A stretch of DNA of 10,670 nt from an uncultured Oscillospiraceae bacterium (GTDB lineage Bacteria; Bacillota; Clostridia; Oscillospirales; Oscillospiraceae): positions 3,298 to 13,967 of the forward strand of contig CAJOCV010000079.1 in assembly GCA_905233785.1 (NCBI GenBank), read 5' to 3'. Within the stretch, counting starts at the first letter, position 1. Each line of letters begins with the position of its first letter. The notes under the pieces were generated by a model. That model was not told where the DNA came from and did no database searches. It saw nothing but the letters and a program-made list of their open reading frames with translations. A program made the position numbers and the translations under genes. Below, piece after piece: positions 1 through 6,569 of the stretch.

Positions 1-234
1 CATAAGCCCACCGCCGACGACGTGACCATGGCGGAATATTTCAAAGGAAGCGGCTGCCGGCTCGTCGTCGTCGCCAACAAGCTCGACAAGCTCAAAAAAA
101 GCGAGATCGAGCCGAACATGGCGCTCATCCGCGAGACGCTGGCGCTGCCCGAGAATGTGCTGCTGATCCCTTTTTCCGCTGAAAAGGGGCAGGGACGGGA
201 CACGCTGCTGGCGGAGATCGTAAAACTGTTATAA
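1..234 (+). CDS. ysxC: Ribosome-biogenesis GTPase YsxC/EngB (YihA), C-terminal part
   Basis: This is the last 77 codons of a TRAFAC-class GTPase; the frame is open to the left edge, so the P-loop (G1), switch I and the start lie outside the window. What is visible matches the EngB/YsxC family: a HKPTADD stretch at the edge (the usual R/HxPTxxD region after G3), the guanine-specificity motif NKLD at window residues 26-29 (G4), and SAEKG at 59-63 (G5), followed by the short C-terminal helix. Family members bind the large ribosomal subunit and are needed for late 50S assembly in the cytoplasm. The gene ends in TAA and a hairpin terminator starts 5 nt later, so it is probably the last gene of an upstream operon. 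Base composition is G+C-rich like the main operon. Identification is confident despite truncation. Confidence 0.93.
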   Translation, partial: HKPTADDVTMAEYFKGSGCRLVVVANKLDKLKKSEIEPNMALIRETLALPENVLLIPFSAEKGQGRDTLLAEIVKLL

Positions 235-277
235 AAACGTACCCGTAAGCGTTTCAAACGCAACACGGGTACTTTTT
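235..277. terminator. Bidirectional intrinsic terminator between ysxC and the acyltransferase gene
   Basis: An 8-bp outer stem (GTACCCGT at 239-246 with ACGGGTAC at 265-272) and an inner GCGTT/AACGC stem (249-253 with 257-261) form a stable hairpin with a small internal loop. On the plus strand it is followed by five T (273-277); on the minus strand by G and then five T (complement of 233-238). It can therefore stop both ysxC from the left and the convergent acyltransferase gene, which ends at 301, from the right. Confidence 0.85.
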
Positions 278-300
278 ATGCAAAAATCAGATTATTGTGA

Positions 301-1365
301 TTAGATATACTTGGATATAAACTTGAACTTTTTCAGCAACATCGTAATTATTATACCTACCGCACAAGCGAAGAATATCCATATCCAGCATGCAAGAATG
401 GTTGGGATGTGTTGATCTAAAGTGCTAAAGATAAAAACTGTCTCCTCCCGACAGATATTTTCAATTAAATATAAGCCAAAGGTTGCGCTTCCTAAAGCTG
501 TTATGAGCTTACATGTTCTTTCATGAGGTTGGTACTTTGCAAAGAATATTTTAATTCCATAGTAAATTGTTCCGGCTGGAATGAAAATCAAACTATTAAA
601 AAAGTCTTGAACTGATCCTTCGTCCCAATTCCCTGTTAATGTGCATTTCCAATGCGTGAGTGCTGCGCATACACAAATAGAGATGATACTTGAAGATACC
701 AGAATCAATAAACGTTTCTTTGAAAAAACAGATGATTTCAGTTTGTGTTCTATGTAATATCCTAGCATAGGATAAATAAGGTAATTGGTGCAGATAAAGA
801 ATTTGAAAGCAGAATAATGATCGTATTTTCCGCGAAAAGTGATAAATTCAAAAAGAGGTATAAGTGAATAAAGGCCATACATCAAAAAGAGCCATTGAAA
901 GCCCTTCTGATCCAAATGTTGCGCTAAACATCTGAGGAAGGGAAGCATGAGTATATATGCTAAATAAGCATACAGATACCATAAAGCAACAGCAACTGGC
1001 TGTACATAAATCAATGCAATAAATTCTTTTATTGTAAAATCTACATTTTCCAGACGAAAGTGCCTATAGAGATAGGAAACTATTGATGCAAATAGTAAAA
1101 CAATGGAAAATTTAAAAAAGCGCTTAACTAATTGTGCATAGCTTTCCTCTTTACCAAGAAGAAGTGCGCCTGAAACCATAAAGAACAAAGGAACGGCTAC
1201 TTTAATCAGAATTGCATTGAAAAGATAAAATGAATAGAAAAAAGAACCCTGCCGGACAGTGAAGAGCATAAATCCACTGGTGCCGGTATGATTAAAAAGC
1301 ACTAAATAAATTGCAATGATTCTTATGAAATCAAGGTGTATTATCCTTTTCTTGATTTGATTCAC
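301..1365 (-). CDS. Membrane acyltransferase, Acyl_transf_3 family (OafA/WecH-like)
   Basis: A 354-residue integral membrane protein with about ten hydrophobic segments. The N-terminus carries the family signature: charged residues before the first membrane helix (LDFIR, residues 11-15) and the conserved histidine in LFNHTG (H26), followed by the WYLYAYLAYILMLPFLR block near residues 129-145 and the SATFGLYLIEN block near 293-303. In the family the last block usually reads YLIH; here the histidine is replaced by E. Relatives transfer acetyl or other acyl groups to cell-surface sugars, but the acceptor cannot be read from sequence. The start is a GTG with a G-rich (GGGGG) site about 7 nt upstream and a consensus-like promoter behind it. 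The gene is about one-third G+C, against roughly 60% or more around it, and is transcribed against its neighbours, which suggests horizontal acquisition. Family call is confident; substrate unknown. Confidence 0.88.
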   Translation of the reverse strand: MNQIKKRIIHLDFIRIIAIYLVLFNHTGTSGFMLFTVRQGSFFYSFYLFNAILIKVAVPLFFMVSGALLLGKEESYAQLVKRFFKFSIVLLFASIVSYLYRHFRLENVDFTIKEFIALIYVQPVAVALWYLYAYLAYILMLPFLRCLAQHLDQKGFQWLFLMYGLYSLIPLFEFITFRGKYDHYSAFKFFICTNYLIYPMLGYYIEHKLKSSVFSKKRLLILVSSSIISICVCAALTHWKCTLTGNWDEGSVQDFFNSLIFIPAGTIYYGIKIFFAKYQPHERTCKLITALGSATFGLYLIENICREETVFIFSTLDQHIPTILACWIWIFFACAVGIIITMLLKKFKFISKYI

Positions 1366-1395
1366 AGATATACCCCCAACAAAAGTATTATATAA

Positions 1396-1423
1396 ATAAT
1401 ACCGGAAAGAGAAAAATTGTCAA
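1396..1423 (-). promoter_or_regulatory. Sigma-A-type promoter for the acyltransferase gene
   Basis: Read on the minus strand, a perfect TTGACA (1418-1423) is followed after 16 nt by TATTAT (1396-1401). Transcription would begin near 1388, giving a short leader that contains the G-rich ribosome binding site and the GTG start at 1365. A second TATAAT-like string lies a few bases further downstream. The near-consensus elements suggest the acyltransferase is expressed independently of both flanking operons. Confidence 0.72.
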
Positions 1424-1485
1424 GTAAAATAGATTGGAATAATAAAACTGAAAACTCTTGTAATCTGTTTGTTTCTTTGGTAAAA

Positions 1486-1491
1486 TATAAT
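1486..1491 (+). promoter_or_regulatory. Candidate -10 box for the M50-scpAB operon
   Basis: A perfect TATAAT lies in the AT-rich divergent intergenic region, placing a transcription start near 1498 and about 35 nt before the ATG at 1533. No good -35 lies at 16-18 nt; CTGTTT (1465-1470, 15-nt spacing) and TTGTAA (1458-1463, 22-nt spacing) are both poor. The placement agrees with choosing ATG 1533 as the start. The assignment is tentative because such AT-rich DNA yields TATAAT easily. Confidence 0.45.
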
Positions 1492-1532
1492 TTAAATTGG
1501 GGGTGAGTGCCATTAGCATCTGGGAAGACATC

Positions 1533-2201
1533 ATGGGCGGTTTTGATTTCAGTTACCTTTTGAGCATCCTGCTCGGCGTGATCCCCTCGCTGCTGTGCAT
1601 CACCCTGCATGAGCTGAGCCACGGCTTTGTCGCGTACAAGCTGGGCGACACCACCGCGAAGGACGCGGGCAGGCTCACGCTCAACCCCTTGAAGCACCTC
1701 GATCCGATGGGGCTTCTCATGATGGTGGTGTTCCACGTCGGCTGGGCAAAGCCCGTGCCGGTGAACATGTACCGCTTTCAAAACCCCAAGCGCGGCATGG
1801 CGCTCACGGCGCTGGCAGGACCCATGTGCAACGTGCTCATTACCGTGGGTTTTCTCGCGCTCTATGGGGCGCTGTTTCTCCCGCTGCGGCAGAGCGCGGC
1901 GGGGGACTACCTGCTGCAGATGATCCTGCTCACGGCGCGCATCAGCCTGGGGCTTGCGATCTTCAACCTGCTGCCCGTGCCGCCGCTGGACGGCTCAAAG
2001 ATTTTGCTCTCCCTGCTTCCCGATGAGAAGTACAGAGTGCTTCTGCGCTATGAGCGCTACGGCTCCCTGCTCCTCTTCGCCCTGGTGGCGACGGGGCTTC
2101 TGGGAACGCCGCTGAGTACCGTGATCGACGCCGCATACCGGGCGCTGATCCCCCTTGCGCAGGGGACGATGAAGCTTGTGGAAATGATGTTTTACCGCTG
2201 A
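1533..2201 (+). CDS. Site-2 protease family (M50) membrane metalloprotease, YwhC-like
   Basis: A 222-residue polytopic membrane protein of the compact M50 type without a PDZ domain. The zinc motif HELSH is at residues 26-30 inside the first hydrophobic segment. The third zinc ligand region, NLLPVPPLDG, is at 145-154 with D153 as the ligand. The central LTALAGPMCN (91-100) is the usual membrane motif between them. These enzymes cut substrates within or near the membrane; the substrate is unknown. The frame is open to an upstream TTG (1497) and GTG (1503), but ATG 1533 is preferred because GGGAAG (1522-1527) sits 5 nt before it and the protein then starts just before the first membrane helix. 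The stop codon shares its last base with the start of scpA (TGATG), so the two are translationally coupled. A small M50 gene beside scpAB is a recurrent clostridial arrangement. Confidence 0.88.
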   Translation: MGGFDFSYLLSILLGVIPSLLCITLHELSHGFVAYKLGDTTAKDAGRLTLNPLKHLDPMGLLMMVVFHVGWAKPVPVNMYRFQNPKRGMALTALAGPMCNVLITVGFLALYGALFLPLRQSAAGDYLLQMILLTARISLGLAIFNLLPVPPLDGSKILLSLLPDEKYRVLLRYERYGSLLLFALVATGLLGTPLSTVIDAAYRALIPLAQGTMKLVEMMFYR

Positions 2202-2972
2202 TGGAAAATCCGAATTTTTACCTGGAGGGCGTCATCCATGACAAGGATGAGATGCAGGATTTTGAGGGCCCGCTGAGCCTGATCCTGATGCTGCTTTCCA
2301 AAAACAAAATCGAGATCCGCGACATCGTGATCTCCGATATTCTCGAGCAGTATCTGGCCTATCTCGACAAGATGCAGAGCATGGATCTTGAGATCGCGAG
2401 CGAGTTTGTGCAGATGGCCTCCCATCTGCTGTATATCAAGACCCGGATGCTCCTGGCGCAGGAGGAAGAGGTCTCCGAACTCGAGGTGCTGCTGCAGTCG
2501 CTGGAGCAGCTCAAGGCCAAGGACCCAGAAGGTGACGCCGGAGCTGAAAAAAGCCTCCGAGCTGGGGCTTCTGTACTACGCAAAGCTCCCCGAGCCGCTG
2601 CCGAAGACCACGCGGGAATACGAGTACCGCCATGAGCCGGTGGACTTGCTGCGGGCGCTCTACCGGGTCTACTCCCGTGGGGGCAAGACCCCGGAGACGG
2701 AGGATCGCATCGGCGCGGCCATCCCCAAGCGCATCATTTACAGCGTGCGCAGCAAGAGCCGCCAGATCCTCGAGCGCCTCAGAAACGGGGAAGAGACGCT
2801 CGAGACGCTCTACCGCGAATGCGCCTCCAGATCGGAGGTCGTGGCGACTTTTATGAGCGTGCTGGAGCTGATCAGCATGGGCAGCGTCCACATCGACCGG
2901 GTGGAGGAGAGCTATCGCCTGCGCTTTGTCGGCGGCGACGTGGACGAAATCCTTGAAAAAATTGAGGAATAA
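2201..2972 (+). pseudogene. scpA: Segregation and condensation protein A, frameshifted
   Basis: ScpA is the kleisin that bridges SMC heads and binds ScpB in the bacterial condensin complex. Two reading frames together give the whole protein. The first starts at ATG 2201 and carries the N-terminal domain (FEGPLSLILMLLSKNKIEI, then MASHLLYIKTRMLL) to about D108 (codon at 2522). The second, shifted by +1, resumes at about 2529 with KVTPELKKASELG and runs 147 residues through the linker and C-terminal winged helix to TAA at 2970. The first frame alone would continue as unrelated residues to a stop at 2633-2635. The break falls where relatives, as I recall them, have several more residues between KD and VTPEL, so a small deletion of 3n+2 nt (for example 14 or 17) is more likely than one inserted base. 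No slippery sequence is visible. It may be a real lesion or a sequencing error. The gene is wedged between the M50 gene and scpB. Confidence 0.88.
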
Positions 2973-2978
2973 AAAAGA

Positions 2979-3596
2979 ATGGATATTTTATCTGCCCTGG
3001 AGGCTATACTCTTTGCGGCGGGGGAACCGGTGAAGCTCGCGCGGCTGTCACTCGTGCTGGAGACGGACGAGCAGGAGCTTGCCGTTCTCGCGCAGGAGCT
3101 CAGCGACCGCTATGAGCAGGAGGGACGCGGGATGCGCGTTCTGCGGCTGGACGATAAGCTGCAGATGTGTTCTGCGCCGGAATACGCCCCGCTCATCACC
3201 AAGGCGCTCGAGCAGCGAAAGCCCCCGATGCTCTCCCAGCCCGCGCTGGAGACGCTGGCGATCGCGGCCTATTTTCAGCCCGTGACCCGCGCTTACATCG
3301 ACCGCGTGCGCGGCGTGGACAGCTCCTACACCGTGAGCGTTTTGGCCGAGCGCGGTCTGATCGAGGTCTGCGGGCATCTGGAAGCCCCCGGCAGACCCGC
3401 ACTCTTTCGCACGACGGACGTTTTCCTGCGCACGATGGGCATTTCCGATCTGTCGCAGCTTCCGCCGTTGCCGGACATGACCAATGGCGAGGGCGTGGAG
3501 AAGCTGCAAAAGGCCATTGACGAGCTGCAAAATGCCGTGACCCCCGGACAGATCATGATGGAGAACCTGGACGGAGGCGCGGAGAAGGAGGGCTGA
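2979..3596 (+). CDS. scpB: Segregation and condensation protein B
   Basis: A 205-residue ScpB, close to the usual 180-210. It opens with the family signature LEAILFAAGEPV (residues 6-17), followed by two winged-helix domains; the LSQPALETLAIAAYFQPVTRAYIDRVRG stretch (about 85-112) marks the transition to the second and is highly characteristic. ScpB dimers bind the ScpA kleisin and, with SMC, drive chromosome compaction and origin segregation. The start is ATG 2979, 6 nt after the scpA stop, with GAGGA at 2964-2968 inside the scpA end. The acidic C-terminal tail is variable in the family. This copy is intact, in contrast to the frameshifted scpA just upstream. Confidence 0.95.
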   Translation: MDILSALEAILFAAGEPVKLARLSLVLETDEQELAVLAQELSDRYEQEGRGMRVLRLDDKLQMCSAPEYAPLITKALEQRKPPMLSQPALETLAIAAYFQPVTRAYIDRVRGVDSSYTVSVLAERGLIEVCGHLEAPGRPALFRTTDVFLRTMGISDLSQLPPLPDMTNGEGVEKLQKAIDELQNAVTPGQIMMENLDGGAEKEG

Positions 3597-3599
3597 GCC

Positions 3600-4313
3600 G
3601 TGGTATTCCTGATCATCCTGGGCGTGCTCCTTGCGATCATCGCGCTGATCCTGCTGCTGCCCATCGGGGCGGACGTCGGCTATGAGCAGGGGAAGCTCCA
3701 TGTCTCCGCCAAGGCGGGCGGCCTTACGATCAAGCTTTTCCCGCGCAAAAAGCGAGCCGAATCCGACGAGCCCAAGCCCCCGAAGAAGAAAAAAGAGAAA
3801 AAGCCCAAAGAGAAAAAGCCGGAGGACGACAAACCCAGGGAGAAGAAAAAGCCGGACATTACATTTGACGAAATCCTGGCTCTTCTGAAGGCTGTGGTGG
3901 AAGGCATCGGCTGGTTCGGCGGCAAGATCCGGGTGGATCGCTTCGTGCTGCACGTCATCGTGGCGGGAAACGATCCCTATCATACGGCGATGGCCTACGG
4001 CAAGCTCAACGCCTGGCTCTCGGCGCTGCTGCCGCTGTGCAAAAAGCTCAACGCGAAAAATTGCGACGTGTGGACGGATGTGGACTTCATGGACGATTGG
4101 CCCCATGTGGATTTCGCCATTGCCATGAGCTTTCGCATCGGGCAGCTTTTCGGCATGGGCTTTCGCGTCGGATTTGGCGCCCTCAAGGTGCTTTTGCAGC
4201 GAAAGAAGCGCATCAAGCTGGAAGCAAAAGCGGCGGCGCTCGCTCCGCCAACATCAGATACAGAAAATGCAGACAAACAGATAGACGAGGAAAGGATGGC
4301 AGCAAATGGATAA
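3600..4313 (+). CDS. DUF2953 membrane protein (YtfI-like)
   Basis: A 237-residue protein with an N-terminal membrane helix (residues 2-21), a short beta-rich stretch, a strongly charged Lys/Glu/Pro linker (about 49-86), then the DUF2953 core containing GNDPYHTAMAYGKLNAWL (123-140) and a hydrophobic, glycine-rich C-terminal segment (180-199). DUF2953 proteins have no assigned biochemical function. In Bacillus the homologue YtfI lies next to YtfJ, and the same pairing occurs here, so a role with YtfJ in sporulation is a fair inference only. The start is GTG 3600, chosen for a near-perfect AAGGAGGG at 3585-3592, 7 nt upstream. The end overlaps the ytfJ start by 8 nt. The lysine-rich linker is unusually long and is encoded by a nearly pure purine tract. 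Confidence 0.85.
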   Translation: MVFLIILGVLLAIIALILLLPIGADVGYEQGKLHVSAKAGGLTIKLFPRKKRAESDEPKPPKKKKEKKPKEKKPEDDKPREKKKPDITFDEILALLKAVVEGIGWFGGKIRVDRFVLHVIVAGNDPYHTAMAYGKLNAWLSALLPLCKKLNAKNCDVWTDVDFMDDWPHVDFAIAMSFRIGQLFGMGFRVGFGALKVLLQRKKRIKLEAKAAALAPPTSDTENADKQIDEERMAANG

Positions 4314-4695
4314 CTACAATCCCATCGGCGAACTCATGCAGACCACCATGGACAACGTCAAAAACATCCTCAAGGTGGACACCGTTGTCGGTGACCCGAT
4401 TTACACGCCGGACGGCATCACCCTGGTGCCGATCTCCCGCATCAGCGTGGGCTTCGGCGGCGGCGGCATCGAGCTGAACCAGAAAAACGCGAACGGCAAC
4501 CGCCCCTTCGGCGGCGGAAACGCGACCGGTGTGAAGATCGACCCCATCGGCTTTCTCGTCATCAAGGACGGCACGATCCGCATGGTAAACGTCACGCCGC
4601 CCGCAAACAACACCGTCGATCGCCTCATCGACCTCGTGCCGCAGGTGATGGATCGCGTGGACGCGTTTATCGCCAAACAGAAGGAAGATCAATAA
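4306..4695 (+). CDS. ytfJ: GerW-family sporulation protein YtfJ
   Basis: A 129-residue protein matching the YtfJ/GerW family over its full length. The N-terminal helix (PIGELMQTTMDNVKNI, residues 6-21) is followed by VVGDPI and ITLVPISRISVGFGGGG (about 38-54), a glycine-rich strand-turn that is the hallmark of the family, and then a GVKIDPIGFLVIKDGTIRM strand region (80-98). In Bacillus subtilis the homologue is expressed in sporulation and affects spore germination; its molecular activity is not established. ATG 4306 lies within the end of the DUF2953 gene with AGGA at 4293-4296, so translation is coupled to it. Its presence supports an endospore-forming host or a recent descendant of one. 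Confidence 0.93.
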   Translation: MDNYNPIGELMQTTMDNVKNILKVDTVVGDPIYTPDGITLVPISRISVGFGGGGIELNQKNANGNRPFGGGNATGVKIDPIGFLVIKDGTIRMVNVTPPANNTVDRLIDLVPQVMDRVDAFIAKQKEDQ

Positions 4696-4716
4696 TTTGT
4701 TCAATTTCCGCAGATA

Positions 4717-4791
4717 ATAAGCACGACCTTGGGAAACGCCGCTCCAATCGTTTCGCCGCGTCGTTTCCCTCAACTGACAGGTGGTGCTTAT
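4717..4791 (+). promoter_or_regulatory. Long imperfect hairpin in the dacF leader, covering the dacF ribosome binding site
   Basis: Two stacked stems are visible. The outer stem pairs 4717-4729 with 4779-4791 (12 of 13 positions) and contains the AGGTGG ribosome binding site (4779-4784) and the first two bases of the dacF start codon. The inner stem pairs 4731-4742 with 4758-4769 (11 of 12). The loop is 4743-4757, and 4770-4778 bulges on the right. No T-run follows, so it is not an intrinsic terminator. The fold would hide the dacF initiation site; I recognise no known riboswitch class in it. Confidence 0.6.
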
Positions 4792-5863
4792 GATCCGAAA
4801 ACCGATTTCCTTTCTGCTCTGCGCAGCCGTTCTTGCCGCGTTTTCGCCCGCAAGCTATGCGCTGGACTTGCCCGCCATCACGGCGAAAAGCGCCGTGGTG
4901 ATGAACGAGGAAGGGCGTGTGCTCTACGGCCTCAACGAAAACGCGCCGCTCCCCATGGCGAGCACGACCAAGCTGATGACCGCGCTGCTGGTCATGGAGC
5001 ACTGCGATTTGGAGGAAACGGTGGAGATCGACCCCGCCTGCTGCGCTGTTGAGGGCTCCTCCATGTACCTGCGCCCCGGGGAAACCTACACCGTGCGGGA
5101 GCTGTTGTACGGTCTGCTCCTTGTGTCGGGGAACGACGCGGCGCTGAGCCTTGCCGTCCACGCCGCCGGGAGCGAGGAAGCCTTCGTGCAGTGGATGAAT
5201 GAGAAAGCGAAAGAGATCGGTTTGCATAATACACATTATGTTAACCCACACGGCATCACAGCCGAGGGGCATTACAGCTCTGCGTTCGATCTCGGGCTGC
5301 TGATGGCGGCGTGTCTGCGCCATGAGGAGCTTGCGGCGATCATGGCGACACGCAGCACCGTGATCGGGGAGCAGACACTCATCAATCACAACAAGCTGCT
5401 CACGCGCTGTCCCGGCTGCATCGGCGGGAAAACCGGCTATACCGAGGCCGCGGGGCGCTGCCTTGTGAGCGCCTGTGAGCGGGAGGGGACGCGGCTTGTC
5501 TGCGTGACCCTCTGCGACAGCGCGGACTGGGACGACCACTGCGCTCTCTACAACTGGGGCTTTGCCCATTTTGCGCGGCGGAACCTGAGCCAGAGCATCG
5601 CCTTTGAGGTGCCGGTCATTTCCGGGGAAACAGCGCTGGCAGACGTTCGGGCGGAGGAGCTGTCCGTCTTTCTGCCTCGGGACGCGGAAATCAGCGCCGT
5701 GGCCGAGCTGCCGCGCTTCGTCTTCGCCCCGGTACAGGAGGGGGAGACGGCGGGCAGCGTGCGTTTTCTCCTGGGCGATGAGATCGTCGGAGAGGCGAGA
5801 CTATACTACAGCGCGACCGTGCAGACGGAAGCGCGGGAACCCATCTGGAGGCGCAGCCCATGA
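4790..5863 (+). CDS. dacF: D-alanyl-D-alanine carboxypeptidase, DacF/PBP5 family (peptidase S11)
   Basis: A 357-residue secreted penicillin-binding protein. It starts with a signal peptide (MIRKP, hydrophobic core, ASYA cleavage region near residue 24). All three active-site motifs are present: STTK with nucleophile S58 and K61, SGN at 113-115, and KTG at 214-216. The enzyme removes the terminal D-alanine from peptidoglycan stem peptides at the outer face of the membrane. A C-terminal beta domain (about 265-345) resembles the PBP5 C-domain, but I see no obvious amphipathic membrane anchor at the very end, so it may be released or loosely bound. ATG 4790 is chosen over GTG 4781 because AGGTGG (4779-4784) lies 5 nt before it. 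The DacF name is by context with sporulation genes; a vegetative DacA role is possible. The stop overlaps rluB by 4 nt. Confidence 0.92.
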   Translation: MIRKPISFLLCAAVLAAFSPASYALDLPAITAKSAVVMNEEGRVLYGLNENAPLPMASTTKLMTALLVMEHCDLEETVEIDPACCAVEGSSMYLRPGETYTVRELLYGLLLVSGNDAALSLAVHAAGSEEAFVQWMNEKAKEIGLHNTHYVNPHGITAEGHYSSAFDLGLLMAACLRHEELAAIMATRSTVIGEQTLINHNKLLTRCPGCIGGKTGYTEAAGRCLVSACEREGTRLVCVTLCDSADWDDHCALYNWGFAHFARRNLSQSIAFEVPVISGETALADVRAEELSVFLPRDAEISAVAELPRFVFAPVQEGETAGSVRFLLGDEIVGEARLYYSATVQTEAREPIWRRSP

Positions 5864-6567
5864 CGGAGCGTGTGCAAAAAATCATATCGGCGGCGGGGCT
5901 CATGTCCCGCAGAGCCGCGGAGGAGAAGATCGCGCGGGGACTGGTCACGGTCAACGGCGCGGTGATCGCTCTCGGCGCGCGGGCGGACGCGGAGACGGAC
6001 GAGATTCGCGTGGAGGGAAAGCCCCTGCCCAAAGCCGGGCGCAAGCGCTATGTGATGCTCCACAAGCCGCGCGGCTATGTGACCACGATGAAGGACGAGA
6101 AGGGTCGGCGCGAGGTGACGGAGCTTCTGCGGGACATCCCCGAGCGGCTCTACCCCGTGGGCAGGCTCGACATGGACTCCGAGGGGCTGCTGCTCTTCAC
6201 CAACGACGGGGACTTTGCCAACCGCCTCACCCACCCCTCCCACGAGGTCGAAAAGTGCTATCGCACCTGGGTCGAAGGGGACGATGTGGGCATGCGCGCG
6301 GAAATCCTGCGTGCGCCGATGGAGCTCGATGGCTATGAAATCGCCCCGGCGGAGGTGGATTTTCACGCGCTGTTCCCCGGCGGGGCGGTGCTGGACATTA
6401 CGATCCACGAGGGCAGGAACCGTCAGGTGCGGCGCATGTGCGAGCTTGCGGGCTTCAAGGTCACGCGCCTTGTGCGCATCCGCGAGGGCGGCCTTACGCT
6501 GGGGACGCTTCCGCGCGGCAAGTGGCGGGAGCTGACGGACGAAGAAGTACATAAATTGATGGAATAA
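5860..6567 (+). CDS. rluB: Pseudouridine synthase, RsuA/RluB family
   Basis: A 235-residue enzyme that isomerises uridine in ribosomal RNA; the RluB group modifies the 23S peptidyl-transferase region (U2605 in Escherichia coli numbering). An N-terminal S4 RNA-binding domain (residues 3-50, RVQKIISAAGLMSRRAAEE) precedes the catalytic domain. The catalytic aspartate is D104 in GRLDMDSEGLLL. The later block HEGRNRQVRRMCELAG (about 184-199) is typical of the RsuA/RluB branch. Bacillus also carries an rluB homologue (YpuL) in the scpAB region, which supports RluB over RsuA or RluE. ATG 5860 overlaps the dacF stop as ATGA. Two nucleotides separate its stop from the next gene. Confidence 0.92.
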   Translation: MTERVQKIISAAGLMSRRAAEEKIARGLVTVNGAVIALGARADAETDEIRVEGKPLPKAGRKRYVMLHKPRGYVTTMKDEKGRREVTELLRDIPERLYPVGRLDMDSEGLLLFTNDGDFANRLTHPSHEVEKCYRTWVEGDDVGMRAEILRAPMELDGYEIAPAEVDFHALFPGGAVLDITIHEGRNRQVRRMCELAGFKVTRLVRIREGGLTLGTLPRGKWRELTDEEVHKLME

Positions 6568-6569
6568 GC

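Noticed and set aside
2525..2532. Programmed ribosomal frameshifting in scpA
   Set aside because: There is no slippery heptamer, no shifty stop and no evident stimulatory structure at the break, and bacterial scpA is not known to use recoding.
3048..4106. A 352-codon minus-strand open frame across scpB and the DUF2953 gene
   Set aside because: It crosses two well-supported plus-strand genes; its phenylalanine/leucine-rich stretch is the reverse complement of the Lys/Glu linker codons, not a membrane domain.
4717..4791. A Rho-independent terminator after ytfJ
   Set aside because: The hairpin is not followed by a T-run and runs into the dacF start codon.
4667..5569. A 300-codon minus-strand open frame opposite dacF
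   Set aside because: dacF has a signal peptide and all three S11 motifs in the plus frame; the antisense frame has no family signature.
5604..6338. A 244-codon plus-strand frame overlapping dacF and rluB
   Set aside because: Composition is almost all R/A/G/P, typical of an out-of-frame reading of G+C-rich genes, and both true genes are certain.
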